DNA from: Alcanivorax quisquiliarum
GTDB lineage: Bacteria > Pseudomonadota > Gammaproteobacteria > Pseudomonadales > Alcanivoracaceae
NCBI RefSeq assembly: GCF_023051175.1
Contig: NZ_JALKII010000007.1
Span: forward strand, 1-64,000
Direction: 5' to 3'
Length of the DNA stretch: 64,000 nucleotides
The notes below the pieces were generated by a model. It worked only from the letters and a program-made list of their open reading frames with translations, was not told the DNA's origin and ran no database searches. Made by a program: the position numbers and the translations under genes. Below are positions 29,515 through 39,086 of the stretch, one piece after another. Position 1 is the first letter of the stretch. Each line of letters starts with the position of its first letter.

Positions 29515-29693
29515 GGTTCATCGTCGATTTCTGTGGAGGCTTTTCCGATATCCGCGAAAGCACCAACGGGTTGTCCAAAAACCGCTCTTTTTGCTCTCCT
29601 CTTCCTTGTGGGACACGCGAAGCGCAGAACAGCTGCAGGCTGGTCCGAAGAGTGAGCCTGCGGCTATTCTGCACGGGGAGAAGGGCTAAAAAA
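29515..29693. mobile_element. Foldback repeat, deletion copy C
   Basis: Repeats the first part of copy B nearly exactly (GTTCATCGTCGATTTCTGTG, CCGATATCCGCGAAAGCACC), then arm blocks, then the right end GGGCTAAAAAAG, but without the core. The whole 947-base gap between the DUF4062 gene and the Rpn gene is thus mostly repeat DNA; short frames in it are not believable genes. Confidence 0.65.
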
Positions 29694-29944
29694 GTGCTTG
29701 CGTGGCTGTTTCTGCTCGGCGGGCATGTTTTCCCGGTATCTCCTGTGGGCACTGCCGCATGGGGTCGGCAGCGTGTAGGCAGGATGGCGGTGCGGCCGTA
29801 TTCTATTCAGCTCTTTCGTCGGTTGGACAATCTCATACGTTTCTCTGCGGCATTCTCTTACGCGCTTTGTCCGGTCTGGCTGACAGACGAACCGTCTGTG
29901 TGGCGTCAGTATCGGGGTTTGTCAGCGGCCAGGGACGGGGCGCA

Positions 29945-30829
29945 ATGCCAAGCAGTCATGATCAGAACTTCAAGAATCTCGTGCTGGATTATCCGCGCGA
30001 GGCACGGGCGCTGTTTGCGCCGGAGCAGGCTGCTTGCCTTGACGACGGGGTGGTATTCACGCCGCTGCGGGAAGAACAGCTCAAGGACCGGCTCAGCGAT
30101 CGATTTCTGGAACTGGATATCCCGCTGTTGCTGGAGTGCCCGGACGGCAGACGCGAAGCCCTGCTGTTCGTGGTGGAGCAGCATACCGACCCGGCACGAT
30201 TTTCGGTTCACAAGCTGGGGCGATATTGCCTGTCACTGGCGGAGCTGCTGAAGACAGACCGAGTGGTGCCGGTGGTGGTGTTTCTGCGGCAGGCACGCAA
30301 AGTGCCTGCGCAAATCATCCTCGGCAACGAGATCCGCGACTATATAACGGTAAATTATATCCGCTGTGTATTGCCGGAGCTTGAGGGGCAGCAGTATGTG
30401 AACAGCAATAATCTGGTGGCAAGGCTCAACCTGCTGAACATGCGCTGGCCACCGGAACTGAAGCTGGCCATGTATGCCAGCGCCATCCGTGGCCTTGCCA
30501 GCCTGGAGAAGCACCCGGACAGGCGCGTCAAGTATTTTGCGTTTATCGACATTTATGCCGAGCTTACCAATAATGAGCGGACGCTTTTCGAGCAATACTA
30601 CCAGGAGGAGGGCCGTGTCATGGCGGGATTTGCGGAGCGATACGAATCCATCGGCTTGGAAAAGGGCATCCGGCGCGGCATGGAGCAAGGCATGGAGGAA
30701 GGGAGCCTGCGCGCCCGGCGCGAAACAGCAGGCAACCTGATGCGCATGACCGCGCTGGACGATACAGCCATCGCCGCAGCCACAGGGCTGCCGCTGGATG
30801 AGGTGCAGCGCCTGCGGCGCGACAGTTGA
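29945..30829 (+). CDS. Rpn/PD-(D/E)XK-family nuclease or transposase-like protein
   Basis: 294 residues from ATG 29945, where family similarity begins (SSHDQNFKNLVLDYPREA); the longer frame would add 81 residues of repeat DNA. The nuclease core has Asp58 (LELDIPLLLECPDG) and Glu78 (LLFVVEQHTD), but where family members usually have E-x-K or E-x-Q, this protein reads E78-Q79-H80. The C-terminal third has the long charged helix and a small helical module usual in this family (GLEKGIRRGMEQGMEEGSLRAR; AAATGLPLDEVQRLRR). Rpn proteins promote RecA-independent recombination in E. coli and are often mobile. It lies on the far side of the foldback repeats from the DUF4062 gene. Confidence 0.82.
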   Translation: MPSSHDQNFKNLVLDYPREARALFAPEQAACLDDGVVFTPLREEQLKDRLSDRFLELDIPLLLECPDGRREALLFVVEQHTDPARFSVHKLGRYCLSLAELLKTDRVVPVVVFLRQARKVPAQIILGNEIRDYITVNYIRCVLPELEGQQYVNSNNLVARLNLLNMRWPPELKLAMYASAIRGLASLEKHPDRRVKYFAFIDIYAELTNNERTLFEQYYQEEGRVMAGFAERYESIGLEKGIRRGMEQGMEEGSLRARRETAGNLMRMTALDDTAIAAATGLPLDEVQRLRRDS

Positions 30830-30849
30830 GGTGTGCAGCGGGTAGCCGG

Positions 30850-30960
30850 TCGGCTTACCCGCCGCAGGGGCTTGTCTGTCGCAGGAGCTTATCTACCGCA
30901 GAGGCTTACCCACCACAAGCGCTTGCCCCACCGCAGATGCTCGCCCACCGCCGGTGCTCA
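30850..30960. repeat. Degenerate 17-bp minisatellite
   Basis: About seven units with a core like GGCTTACCCACCGCAG, for example CGGCTTACCCGCCGCAG, GAGCTTATCTACCGCAG, AGGCTTACCCACCACAA, GCGCTTGCCCCACCGCAG. It fills the gap between the convergent Rpn and proS genes and ends 12 bases from the proS stop. Shares TCTACCGC with the 11488-11606 array. Confidence 0.75.
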
Positions 30961-30971
30961 ATGCGCGAGCA

Positions 30972-32687
30972 TTACTTTAGCCGATCGCGCAGGAACTGAA
31001 CGATGGCATCGGGCGCGACCAGTGTGTTCTCGCTCTCTCGCCGGGCGCGATACTCCACGGTGTTGTCATCCAGGCCACGTTCGGCGACTACCACGCGGTG
31101 GGGAATGCCGATCAGTTCCGCGTCCGAAAGCTTCACGCCCAGCCGTTCTTTTTCGCGGTCATCATAGAGCACCTCGAAGCCCGCTTCGGTGAGCTGTCGA
31201 TAGAGCTGCTCGCACAGTTCGCGCTCGCGTGGGCTTTTCTTCAGATTCACCGGAATCAGTGCGATCTGGAACGGCGCGATGGCCTCGGGCCAGATGATGC
31301 CGCGCTCATCAAAGTTCTGTTCGATGGCAGCGGCGACAACTCGTGTGACGCCAATGCCGTAACAACCCATGGGCATCGGCAGGCTCTTGCCGTTCTCATC
31401 CAGCACGGTGGCTTTCAATGCTTCGGAATACTTGGTGCCCAGCTGGAAGATGTGGCCGACTTCGATGCCACGCTTGATGGTCAGGCGCCCTTGGCCGTCC
31501 GGGCTGGGGTCGCCTTCCACTACATCGCGCAGATCGGCGGTGTCGGGCAGCGGCAGGTCGCGCTCCCAGTTGATACCGAAATAATGTTTGCCATCAATAT
31601 TGGCGCCAGCGGTGAAATCGCTCATCACCGCCACGCTGCGATCGGCCAGGCAAGGAATGGGCAGATTGAGCGGGCCCAGGCTGCCGGGGCCGGCGCCGAT
31701 GGCTTCCCGTATTTCCTCATTGGTGGCAAAGCGCAGCGGGGCAGCCACCTGAGGCAACTTTTCTGCCTTCAGCTCATTGAGTTCGTGATCGCCGCGCACC
31801 AGCAGCGCGATCAGGCCGCCGCCGGCTGCCTCGCTGGCGGCCACCACCAGCGTCTTCACCGTGCGCTCGATGGGCAGCTGGAACTGGCTGACCAGATCGG
31901 CAATGGTTTTGGCGCCGGGGGTGTCTTGCAGCTGAAGCGGCTTTTCAGGCGCCGCACGCTCGCCCTCGGCAATGGCTTCGGCAAGCTCCACGTTGGCGGC
32001 ATAGCTGGATGAATCGGAAAAGGCGATGGCGTCTTCGCCGGATTGCGCCAGCACATGGAACTCGTGGGAGCCGGATCCACCAATGGAGCCGGTATCAGCG
32101 GCCACGGCACGATAATTCAGGCCGAGCCGATCAAAGATGCGGCAGTAGGCGTCGTACATGATCTGATAGGTGTCTTCCAGGCTGGCGTGATCCAGATGAA
32201 AGGAGTAAGCGTCCTTCATGATGAATTCACGCGAGCGCATGACACCAAAACGTGGCCGGGTTTCATCACGGAACTTGGTCTGGATCTGGTAGAAATTCAT
32301 CGGCAGCTGTTTATAGCTGTGCAGCTCGTTGCGCGCCAGATCGGTGATGACTTCTTCATGGGTGGGGCCGAGGCAGAAGCCGTTGCCATGGCGATCGGTA
32401 AAGCGCAGCAGCTCCGGGCCAAAATTGCTGGCGCGACCGGATTCGTCCCAGAGGTCGATCGGTTGCGTTACCGGCATCAGCACTTCCTGAGCGCCGGCAT
32501 TGTTCATTTCTTCGCGGATGATCTGCTCTACCTTTTGCAATACGCGCAGGCCGGTTGGCAGCCAGCTGTATAGACCTGACGCCAGCTTGCGGATCATGCC
32601 GGCACGCAGCATGAGCTGATGACTGATCACCACGGCGTCGGCGGGTGTTTCCTTGACGGTGGCAAGCAGATAACGGGAGGCACGCAT
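30972..32687 (-). CDS. proS: Prolyl-tRNA synthetase (bacterial type)
   Basis: 571 residues. Charges tRNA(Pro) with proline. Class II motifs are visible: motif 2 ([25 protein letters not shown] region) and motif 3 ([17 protein letters not shown]). Between them lies the editing (INS) domain that removes misacylated Ala, with [16 protein letters not shown], and the C-terminal anticodon-binding domain ends in [15 protein letters not shown]. Length matches the bacterial type. Stands alone. Confidence 0.97.
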   Translation of the reverse strand: MRASRYLLATVKETPADAVVISHQLMLRAGMIRKLASGLYSWLPTGLRVLQKVEQIIREEMNNAGAQEVLMPVTQPIDLWDESGRASNFGPELLRFTDRHGNGFCLGPTHEEVITDLARNELHSYKQLPMNFYQIQTKFRDETRPRFGVMRSREFIMKDAYSFHLDHASLEDTYQIMYDAYCRIFDRLGLNYRAVAADTGSIGGSGSHEFHVLAQSGEDAIAFSDSSSYAANVELAEAIAEGERAAPEKPLQLQDTPGAKTIADLVSQFQLPIERTVKTLVVAASEAAGGGLIALLVRGDHELNELKAEKLPQVAAPLRFATNEEIREAIGAGPGSLGPLNLPIPCLADRSVAVMSDFTAGANIDGKHYFGINWERDLPLPDTADLRDVVEGDPSPDGQGRLTIKRGIEVGHIFQLGTKYSEALKATVLDENGKSLPMPMGCYGIGVTRVVAAAIEQNFDERGIIWPEAIAPFQIALIPVNLKKSPRERELCEQLYRQLTEAGFEVLYDDREKERLGVKLSDAELIGIPHRVVVAERGLDDNTVEYRARRESENTLVAPDAIVQFLRDRLK

Positions 32688-32804
32688 GCACAGTTTCCTG
32701 AAGGTCGGTGAAAAACGGCCATTGTAAGCACTGGCGGGCAGTTAGCACAGTGTGCAGGCCGGGGCGGGCGGGTATCATGCGGGGCAGTTTGCAGAAGGGG
32801 AACA

Positions 32805-33224
32805 ATGATGGCGTTGGATGCAGCAGCGGTGCAGCAGCTGATTGTGAATGGCTTGCCGGCGGCCGCCGAAACCGGGATTCAGGTGGAGCAGGCAGGTGGC
32901 GGCAAGGCGACAGTCAGGCAGCCGTTCCGCGCTTCGGCGGTGCGTCCGGGCGGAACATTGTCCGGCCCGACGATCATGGGGCTGGCGGATGCCGCCATGT
33001 ATGCGGCGATCCTCGGGCAACTGGGGCGGCTGGAAATGGCCGTCACGCAGAACCTGAATATCAACTTTCTGCGTCGGCCCGCGCCGCGGGATTTGCTGGC
33101 GGAGTGCAATATCATCCGCCTCGGGCGCCGCTCGGTGGTGCTGGAGGTGTGGCTTTACAGCGAGGGGGAGGAGGAGCCGGTAGCGCATGTGACCGGCACT
33201 TACGCGCTCCCTGCCAGCGGCTAG
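32805..33224 (+). CDS. PaaI-type hotdog thioesterase
   Basis: 139 residues with one hotdog domain: VRPGGTLSGPTIMGLADAAMYAAI, then NLNINFLRRPAPRDLLAECNIIRLGRR. Asp in the LADAAMYA helix is the usual catalytic residue of the PaaI class (where HGG is replaced by SGP here). Hydrolyses some acyl-CoA; the substrate cannot be read from the sequence. GAAGGGGAACA precedes the ATG. Divergent from proS. Confidence 0.85.
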   Translation: MMALDAAAVQQLIVNGLPAAAETGIQVEQAGGGKATVRQPFRASAVRPGGTLSGPTIMGLADAAMYAAILGQLGRLEMAVTQNLNINFLRRPAPRDLLAECNIIRLGRRSVVLEVWLYSEGEEEPVAHVTGTYALPASG

Positions 33225-33316
33225 CCATACCGCATGAGGCTGGCGCGGCTGTGCAGAAGAGCCGGCCTGTGCCTGGTGCTGCTCGCGCACGTGCCGCTGC
33301 CTTGATGTGCCGGTGG

Positions 33317-36300
33317 CTACCGTTCGGTACGGAAAATCAGATCGATGGCCTGTTCTTCTGCGTTTGAGCGCGTTTCGAGGCTCAGGCTGCTGGTCAGGGT
33401 GTACCGCAACATGACGGTGGAAAGAGCCTCGAACAGGCCAACGCTGTAGCGCAGGTAAAGCCGTGACGAAAGCTGCTTGCCCAGCATCAGGGCAGTGTCT
33501 TCGAATTCCCCTTCGGTATCCACGCCCACTTCCAGCCCCAGAGTCTGGCCGAGACGATCGGTGATGAATTCGCCGCGCTCGATGCCGTAGCGGGCGATGG
33601 CCTGCACGATCATGTTGGCATCGTTGTCGGAGGCGCGATTGAGCGGCCGGCCGGTGAGCAGATAGGCCATGGCTTCGGTTTCTTCCATGGCCGGCTCGGA
33701 GAACACCTGGGAGCGCGGGTCTTGCAGGGTGCCGCCGACGATCAGCCCGGCACGCACATCGTAGGCAGGGATGGTGCGCACGGCGACGATATCCAGGCCG
33801 GGGTTGTCGGGGGCGCCCTGGAAGATCAGTGTGCCGCGCTCGACACGCAAGTTCTGCCCGTAGGCGCGGTAGCGACCGTCAAGAATGCGCACTTCGCCGG
33901 TGAGCCGCGTGCTGCGCTCGGGTTTGTCTTCGATGCGGACACCACCGCCGAAGCGGGCACTGAGGCCGAAGCCTTCGAAGGTAATCAGCTCACCCAGCCG
34001 GACCGTCACTTCGGTGTCGATATCCCAGGGCGAGGTTTGCTCGATATCTTCGGAGACGATGATTTCATCGCTGGACGTGGTGACGGCCTGTTGCGGCAGC
34101 GTGTTGATCTCGAATTGCGCTTCCGGCACGAGGATATCGCCCCGGATCACCAACTGGTTGCCGCGCAGCTCGACGGTGATATCCGGGTTGATCAGCACAC
34201 GGGCCTCCGGTGTCTGCACTGCCTGGAAACGCTCGCCCTGAATGGCCAGCTGCAACGGCCAGGGCTGGGGGCCACGGGTGGCCAGGGTGCCGGAGATGCC
34301 GAGCTGGCCGGGGCCGGAGCGGACAGCGCCGCTGACGTCAAGGGTGCCGTCCGGGCGGGCGCCTACCAGCAGGTTGAGATCGGTCAGGGCGAGGCCGAGA
34401 TCGGGGATCTCCGTGCCACCTTGTTCCAGCCGCAACTGGCCGCTGAAAACCGGGGCGGCGATGGTGCCGCCGAGCACCAGATTGCCGCGTATCCGGCCGG
34501 TAATCTGTCGGGCCTGCGGGATAAACAATTCCAGCCAGCGCAGTTCATCGACCAGAATGTCCAGCGCGCCGTCCAGCCGGGTTTGCGGGCCGGCAAGGGC
34601 GGCACCGAGCCGGGCCTGGGCGCGGTTGTCGTCATCCAGATGCAGGGTGGCGCGTGCATCAAGGCGGGTGTTTTCCAGGGTGGCGGTGATATCCGCCCCC
34701 TGCCAGCGGATCTGATACGGATCGTCGTCGCCGCTGGCAAGCGTGAGGCTGCCGGGGCTGATGGTCAGTCGTGCGCTGCCGGCCTGCGCCTGGCCGCCAC
34801 GTTGGCGGTGATATTCGGCGTGCAGGCTCAGGCTGCCGTCGATCGCGGCGGCATCGTCCGGCAGGGCGCGGGCCAGCCACGCCAGCGGCATGGTGTCGAG
34901 ATCAAGCCGCGCCTGGCTGGCACCGTCGCTCTGCCATTGGCCCTCGGCACACAGCCGCCCCCCGTCGGAAACGAGGCAAGCGCGGGCCAGTTGCGCGGCG
35001 CTGGTTGATAGCGCGAGCGCGGCGGGCTGCTCCAGCTGCCATTGGCCAGCGAGTGGATTGTCGATGGCCAGGCTTTGCAGCTGGCCTTGCCAGGCGCGCA
35101 GATCGTGCAGCGCGCCTTGCACGGCGCCGGAGAGACTGCTGGAACCTGTGCTGGAGTTAGTGCTGGAAAGAGCGCTGGAGCTCGGATTGAAGAGACCGTC
35201 ACCCGGCGCGCTGAGCTGCCAGTGCAGGCGGTGATCGGCCGCGCTGCCCCGGCCACGCAGCTCGGCGCTATCGAGCAGCGTCTCGGTGCCGTGTTGCAGG
35301 TCATCGAGCGTCAGGTGCAGATCAAGCTGCGCAGCCTCCTCGTTCAGCGGATCGCTGGCCCCGGCCTGAAGTGCCAGGCGGGCCAGTTGCCAAGCGCCGA
35401 AGCCCAGCGATTGGCCGTTAGCGGTCGCATCGAGCCGGGGCAGGGCGCGTGTGCCGTGCAGGCGGCCGTCCAGATGCAGTTGGCCACGCAAGCCGGGCCA
35501 CAGCGCGGAGAGCTGGTTGGCGACGATATCCAGCCGAATATCCAGTGTCTCGGCGGCGCGGCCACGCAGGCTGACGCGGTTGCGGCCGGCGCGCAGTTGC
35601 AGGTCGCTCTCCAGCGCCATGGTGTCGCTCAGGGCAACGCTGCCACTGCCACCGACGGGCTGGCCGCGCAGGGTGCCGCTGAGGTGCTTAAGCTCTACTG
35701 CCAGGGCCAGCTTGCTTTCGCGCAATTGGCCCTGCGTCTGAGCGCGCAGCGCCAGCGTGCCGGGCAGCTCGGGCAGAATGAGTGAGGGATCGAACTCTTG
35801 CACGGCCAGGGCCAGATCCCAGCGCAGCAGCGGTGCCCATTCGATCTCTCCCCGTAGCTGCGCGGTGGCCTGACCGGCCTGCACGGTGGCCTCTTGCACT
35901 TGCAAGCCCTGAGTGGAGCCCTCGGCGGCCAGCGTGAAGGTCAGCGCGGGCAGGTCGGGCAATTGAGTGCCGCTGGCCAGCTGGAGCTGGTAGGCATCGG
36001 GTGAGCCGGCCACCGCCAGAGTGCCGCCCGCTACGGCCAGGGTGCGGGCAGGGTTGCTGTCTTCGGGGTTCTTGTCTTCGTTGCCTTCACTACCTGCGTT
36101 GTCTTCTCCGTCCGTGTGAGCGCTTTCCGTACCGGTGTTTTCGGTGATCGTTCCTTCAATGCCCGGCTCTTCCGTGGCAGCACCGTCAGAACCGGGCGGC
36201 AGGTGCAGCGTAAAGGGCGCCCATTGGTTGGCCAGTTCAAACCGTAGCGGTGCAGCGAACGGCGCCAGCTGGCCTTCGGTTTCCAGCGCGAGTGGCGCAC

Positions 36301-37063
36301 GCAGGCGGTGGCGCAAGCGCAGCGTGGCGGCATCACCCTGCAAGCGGGCTTCGCCGTGGGCAGATTCGGTGGTGCCCAGCGCCTCGGCCGCCGCCGCAGG
36401 CAGCGGCGCTTGCCAGTCCAGCCAGGCATCGAGCGGGAACGGGCCAAGCAGTCCGAGCCGGCCATTGAGCGAGGCATGATAATCGCCCTGGCGTGCCAGC
36501 AATTGCTGCAGGTGCAACTGATGATCGGCGCTGGTGCTGCCCGCCAGCAGGATCTGATCCAGCCGGATCGGCGTGCCGCCGGCGGGCGTGAAGGTGAAGC
36601 CGTTGACCTCGCCAGCCGGAATGGCGATCTCCACAGGCAAGCGGATATCGGGCAGATCGGCCAGGCCGAACGGCGTGTCGTCCGCCGGGGTGGCCTCTGT
36701 TTCCGTGCCGTGCATCGTGATCGCCAATGCGTCGATTTTCAGTACCGTGGCGTTGACGCGGCGCTGTAATAGCGCAGGCCACGCCAGCGCCAGTTGCAGC
36801 CGGTCGGCTTCAATCGTCACGGCCGACAGATGGTAATGCACGCCGTACACATCCAGCCCGCGCAAAAAAGTACCTTGAACGCTGTCCATGTGCAGCTCGC
36901 CGGGCGCATAGGCTGCGGCCTGCACCAGCAGCCAGCGGCTGCCTGCTTCACGGGACATGGCGATGCCCAGCGCGAGCGGCAGGGCGATCACCAGCAGCAA
37001 CACCAGGATGCCTGCCAGTATCAGCAGCCGGCGCAACCACAAGCGGATCATTGCCGCGCTCAC
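33317..37063 (-). CDS. tamB: Translocation and assembly module subunit TamB
   Basis: 1248 residues (E. coli TamB 1259). Anchored by one N-terminal membrane segment (LLILAGILVLLLVIALPLALGI). A long periplasmic beta-helical body spans the envelope, and the C-terminal DUF490 domain (about residues 900-1248) has FRAGGVRIEDKPERSTRLTGEV-like and LRVERGTLIFQGAPDNPGLDI, ending in LETRSNAEEQAIDLIFRTER. With TamA it moves phospholipids to, or inserts proteins in, the outer membrane. Two low-complexity insertions are odd: an acidic Glu/Gly/Asn-rich stretch at about residues 295-340, and a Ser-rich stretch at about 627-648 coded by a 12-bp tandem repeat. Overlaps tamA by four bases. Confidence 0.93.
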   Translation of the reverse strand: MSAAMIRLWLRRLLILAGILVLLLVIALPLALGIAMSREAGSRWLLVQAAAYAPGELHMDSVQGTFLRGLDVYGVHYHLSAVTIEADRLQLALAWPALLQRRVNATVLKIDALAITMHGTETEATPADDTPFGLADLPDIRLPVEIAIPAGEVNGFTFTPAGGTPIRLDQILLAGSTSADHQLHLQQLLARQGDYHASLNGRLGLLGPFPLDAWLDWQAPLPAAAAEALGTTESAHGEARLQGDAATLRLRHRLRAPLALETEGQLAPFAAPLRFELANQWAPFTLHLPPGSDGAATEEPGIEGTITENTGTESAHTDGEDNAGSEGNEDKNPEDSNPARTLAVAGGTLAVAGSPDAYQLQLASGTQLPDLPALTFTLAAEGSTQGLQVQEATVQAGQATAQLRGEIEWAPLLRWDLALAVQEFDPSLILPELPGTLALRAQTQGQLRESKLALAVELKHLSGTLRGQPVGGSGSVALSDTMALESDLQLRAGRNRVSLRGRAAETLDIRLDIVANQLSALWPGLRGQLHLDGRLHGTRALPRLDATANGQSLGFGAWQLARLALQAGASDPLNEEAAQLDLHLTLDDLQHGTETLLDSAELRGRGSAADHRLHWQLSAPGDGLFNPSSSALSSTNSSTGSSSLSGAVQGALHDLRAWQGQLQSLAIDNPLAGQWQLEQPAALALSTSAAQLARACLVSDGGRLCAEGQWQSDGASQARLDLDTMPLAWLARALPDDAAAIDGSLSLHAEYHRQRGGQAQAGSARLTISPGSLTLASGDDDPYQIRWQGADITATLENTRLDARATLHLDDDNRAQARLGAALAGPQTRLDGALDILVDELRWLELFIPQARQITGRIRGNLVLGGTIAAPVFSGQLRLEQGGTEIPDLGLALTDLNLLVGARPDGTLDVSGAVRSGPGQLGISGTLATRGPQPWPLQLAIQGERFQAVQTPEARVLINPDITVELRGNQLVIRGDILVPEAQFEINTLPQQAVTTSSDEIIVSEDIEQTSPWDIDTEVTVRLGELITFEGFGLSARFGGGVRIEDKPERSTRLTGEVRILDGRYRAYGQNLRVERGTLIFQGAPDNPGLDIVAVRTIPAYDVRAGLIVGGTLQDPRSQVFSEPAMEETEAMAYLLTGRPLNRASDNDANMIVQAIARYGIERGEFITDRLGQTLGLEVGVDTEGEFEDTALMLGKQLSSRLYLRYSVGLFEALSTVMLRYTLTSSLSLETRSNAEEQAIDLIFRTER
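35138..35185. repeat. In-frame 12-bp repeat inside tamB
   Basis: Four adjacent 12-base units with a common GCTGGA start: GCTGGAACCTGT, GCTGGAGTTAGT, GCTGGAAAGAGC, GCTGGAGCTCGG. On the coding (minus) strand they encode a Ser-rich stretch (SSSALSSTNSSTGSSS). Unit length is a multiple of three, so copy-number change keeps the frame. Confidence 0.8.
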
Positions 37064-38823
37064 AGGTCTGGCCCCATGCTGACGTGGATGCGGAAATTGT
37101 CGCTGTGATCCGTGGGCCGGGCTACATCAAGCCGGATCGGGCCAATGGGGGAGCGCCAGCGGATGCCGATACCGAAACCGTAGACGGGCTCGAAGCTGTC
37201 CACGGTATCAAACGCATTGCCGCCGTCGGCAAACACAGCGACGCTCCAGCTAGGCAGGAACAGATAATCGTATTCGATGCTGCCGGTGAACATGTGGCGG
37301 CCACCGATCACTTCGCCATCATCATTGATCGGGCCCAGGCTCTCGTAGGCGTAGCCACGCACGCTGGCGTCGCCGCCGGCAAAAAACCGCACCGAGGTGG
37401 GCAATTCGACCAGCTCGTCGGCTTCGGTCACGCCCAGATCGGCGCGGGTGAGAATGCGGCCACCAAGGGCCGGAAAAATCAGGCGGGCACGGCCGCGAAA
37501 CTGCACAAAGGTCACGCTGGAGAGAAAGTTTTCTTCCGCAAAGCGCACCTTGCCGCCCAGATGCCAGCCGCGCCGGGGGTAGATCGGGTGATCGGAACGC
37601 GTGCGGGCCAGCTCGAAGCCGGGCATCACCAGGTCGGTGCGATCGCGCACGTCCGCCACCGTAAAATGCTCACGTTCGAATTCCAGAGAAGTAGTCGCCA
37701 CCCAACCGGAATTGAGCTCGATCTGATGCGCCACACCGAGCCGGTAACGTTCACTGAAACTGGTGTCGGTGTCTTCGGTGCGATAGCCGCCGGAGAGCGA
37801 GATTTTTTCACGCGCCGGATCAATCGGGATTTCATAATTGAGGCCGGCGGTGGTGCGCACTGGCGAGGTTTCCACTTCCGCGTTATAGCGGTGGCCGGCG
37901 CGATTGACGCGGCGGTTTTCGTAACCCAGCCGCAGCCGGGGCCCCGTGTCGGTGGAAAAGCCGATCCCGGCCAGATAACCATGGCGCGGCCGCGCGGTCG
38001 TGACGGCGGTTACGTGCACGCGGCGCTCGGCGCTGTCAGGCTCGCTGCGAATGCGTACGTTGCCATAGTAGCCGCTGCTGTTGAGCGCTTGCTGCAAGCT
38101 GATCAGCTCACGGTTGTCGTACGGATCGCCCGGCAAAAACGGAATGAAGCGGGCGGCAAGATCGTCGTTGAGCACGTCCTGTTCCAGCGTCACATCACCG
38201 AACTGATAGCGCGGGCCGCTCTCCAGATGCAGCACGATGCGAGCCTGCTGACGCGGGATATCCACCTCCAGCCGGTGTGCACGCCACTGGCTCTCGAAGT
38301 AGCCGCGATCGGCTGCCAGGCGAGTCAGAGTGCCGCGCATCTGCTCGTAGAGATCATGGCGCAGCGGATCACCTGGGCGCACCAGAGGATTGCGCAGCGC
38401 ATCGCGAAAAGCGGTGTCTTGCTCGGCGCTGCCGGTGACGCTGACCAGCACTTCGGTAACAGTAACGCGAGGCCCGGCGGCAACGTTCATCCGAATTGCC
38501 CAGCAGCCGTCGGCGCGGATCAGCTCGGCCTGAATTTCGGCGCTATAATAGCCCAGCGCACGCAGGGCGTTGTCAGCGGCCCGTCGCGCATTGCGCACGG
38601 TCGCCCGCTCGCGCCAGCTGGCGAGCTCGCAGGCTTCGGTGCTGATCGTCACATGGGCACGGATGTTGTCTTGCAGCTCGCCACTGACACCATTGAGCTG
38701 CAACGTCGGGCTGGCGGCGCGAGCGCTCGCGCACACGCACAGCAGGCCGAGCACCAACATGCCTCGCAGCACGACAGAGGGTGCTGCGCTGCCGCGGACT
38801 ATGTGTCTGAAAAACCGAATCAT
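37060..38823 (-). CDS. tamA: Translocation and assembly module subunit TamA
   Basis: Outer-membrane Omp85 protein of 587 residues from ATG 38823, which starts a signal peptide (VLRGMLVLGLLCVCASARA). Three POTRA domains are followed by a 16-strand barrel. Omp85 landmarks: VRFFAGGDASVRGYAYESLGP (the (V/I)RG(F/Y) motif), and the C-terminal strand IRLDVARPTDHSDNFRIHVSMGPDL. Expressed together with tamB (ATGA overlap). Confidence 0.93.
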   Translation of the reverse strand: MIRFFRHIVRGSAAPSVVLRGMLVLGLLCVCASARAASPTLQLNGVSGELQDNIRAHVTISTEACELASWRERATVRNARRAADNALRALGYYSAEIQAELIRADGCWAIRMNVAAGPRVTVTEVLVSVTGSAEQDTAFRDALRNPLVRPGDPLRHDLYEQMRGTLTRLAADRGYFESQWRAHRLEVDIPRQQARIVLHLESGPRYQFGDVTLEQDVLNDDLAARFIPFLPGDPYDNRELISLQQALNSSGYYGNVRIRSEPDSAERRVHVTAVTTARPRHGYLAGIGFSTDTGPRLRLGYENRRVNRAGHRYNAEVETSPVRTTAGLNYEIPIDPAREKISLSGGYRTEDTDTSFSERYRLGVAHQIELNSGWVATTSLEFEREHFTVADVRDRTDLVMPGFELARTRSDHPIYPRRGWHLGGKVRFAEENFLSSVTFVQFRGRARLIFPALGGRILTRADLGVTEADELVELPTSVRFFAGGDASVRGYAYESLGPINDDGEVIGGRHMFTGSIEYDYLFLPSWSVAVFADGGNAFDTVDSFEPVYGFGIGIRWRSPIGPIRLDVARPTDHSDNFRIHVSMGPDL

Positions 38824-39086
38824 GCCAAGCCCGCGAAGCCGATCATGCCCGAGTGCGTGCCCGAACCGGGGCACCGAAATGGCGTTTCCGGCTGCACCTG
38901 AAGCGCCAAGGCCATTCTAGTCATCTGAGACAAAGTATCAGCTTTTCAGTTGCGACAACGGTAAAAAATTGATTCGGCGGGCCTGCCGCGCCTTGCCGCT
39001 CACGCGCTGCCCGCCGACTTGTGCGTTGCTGGAGGCCGGGGTCTATGCGCTCGGCGCTAGCTGTCGGCAGCCGGCAGGTACAGGGC

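Noticed and set aside
29038-29752. Several 60-110 codon frames on both strands
   Set aside because: All lie in the foldback repeats and contain their Gly/Pro-rich translations (for example TRGEG, PLPQPL); they recur in copy A and are not genes.
29702-29944. N-terminal extension of the Rpn-type protein
   Set aside because: Family similarity starts at ATG 29945; the 81 extra codons are Cys-rich and unlike any family member.
37051-38901. 616-codon plus-strand frame
   Set aside because: Antisense of tamA. The tamA product has signal peptide, POTRA and barrel motifs; the plus-strand product has none.
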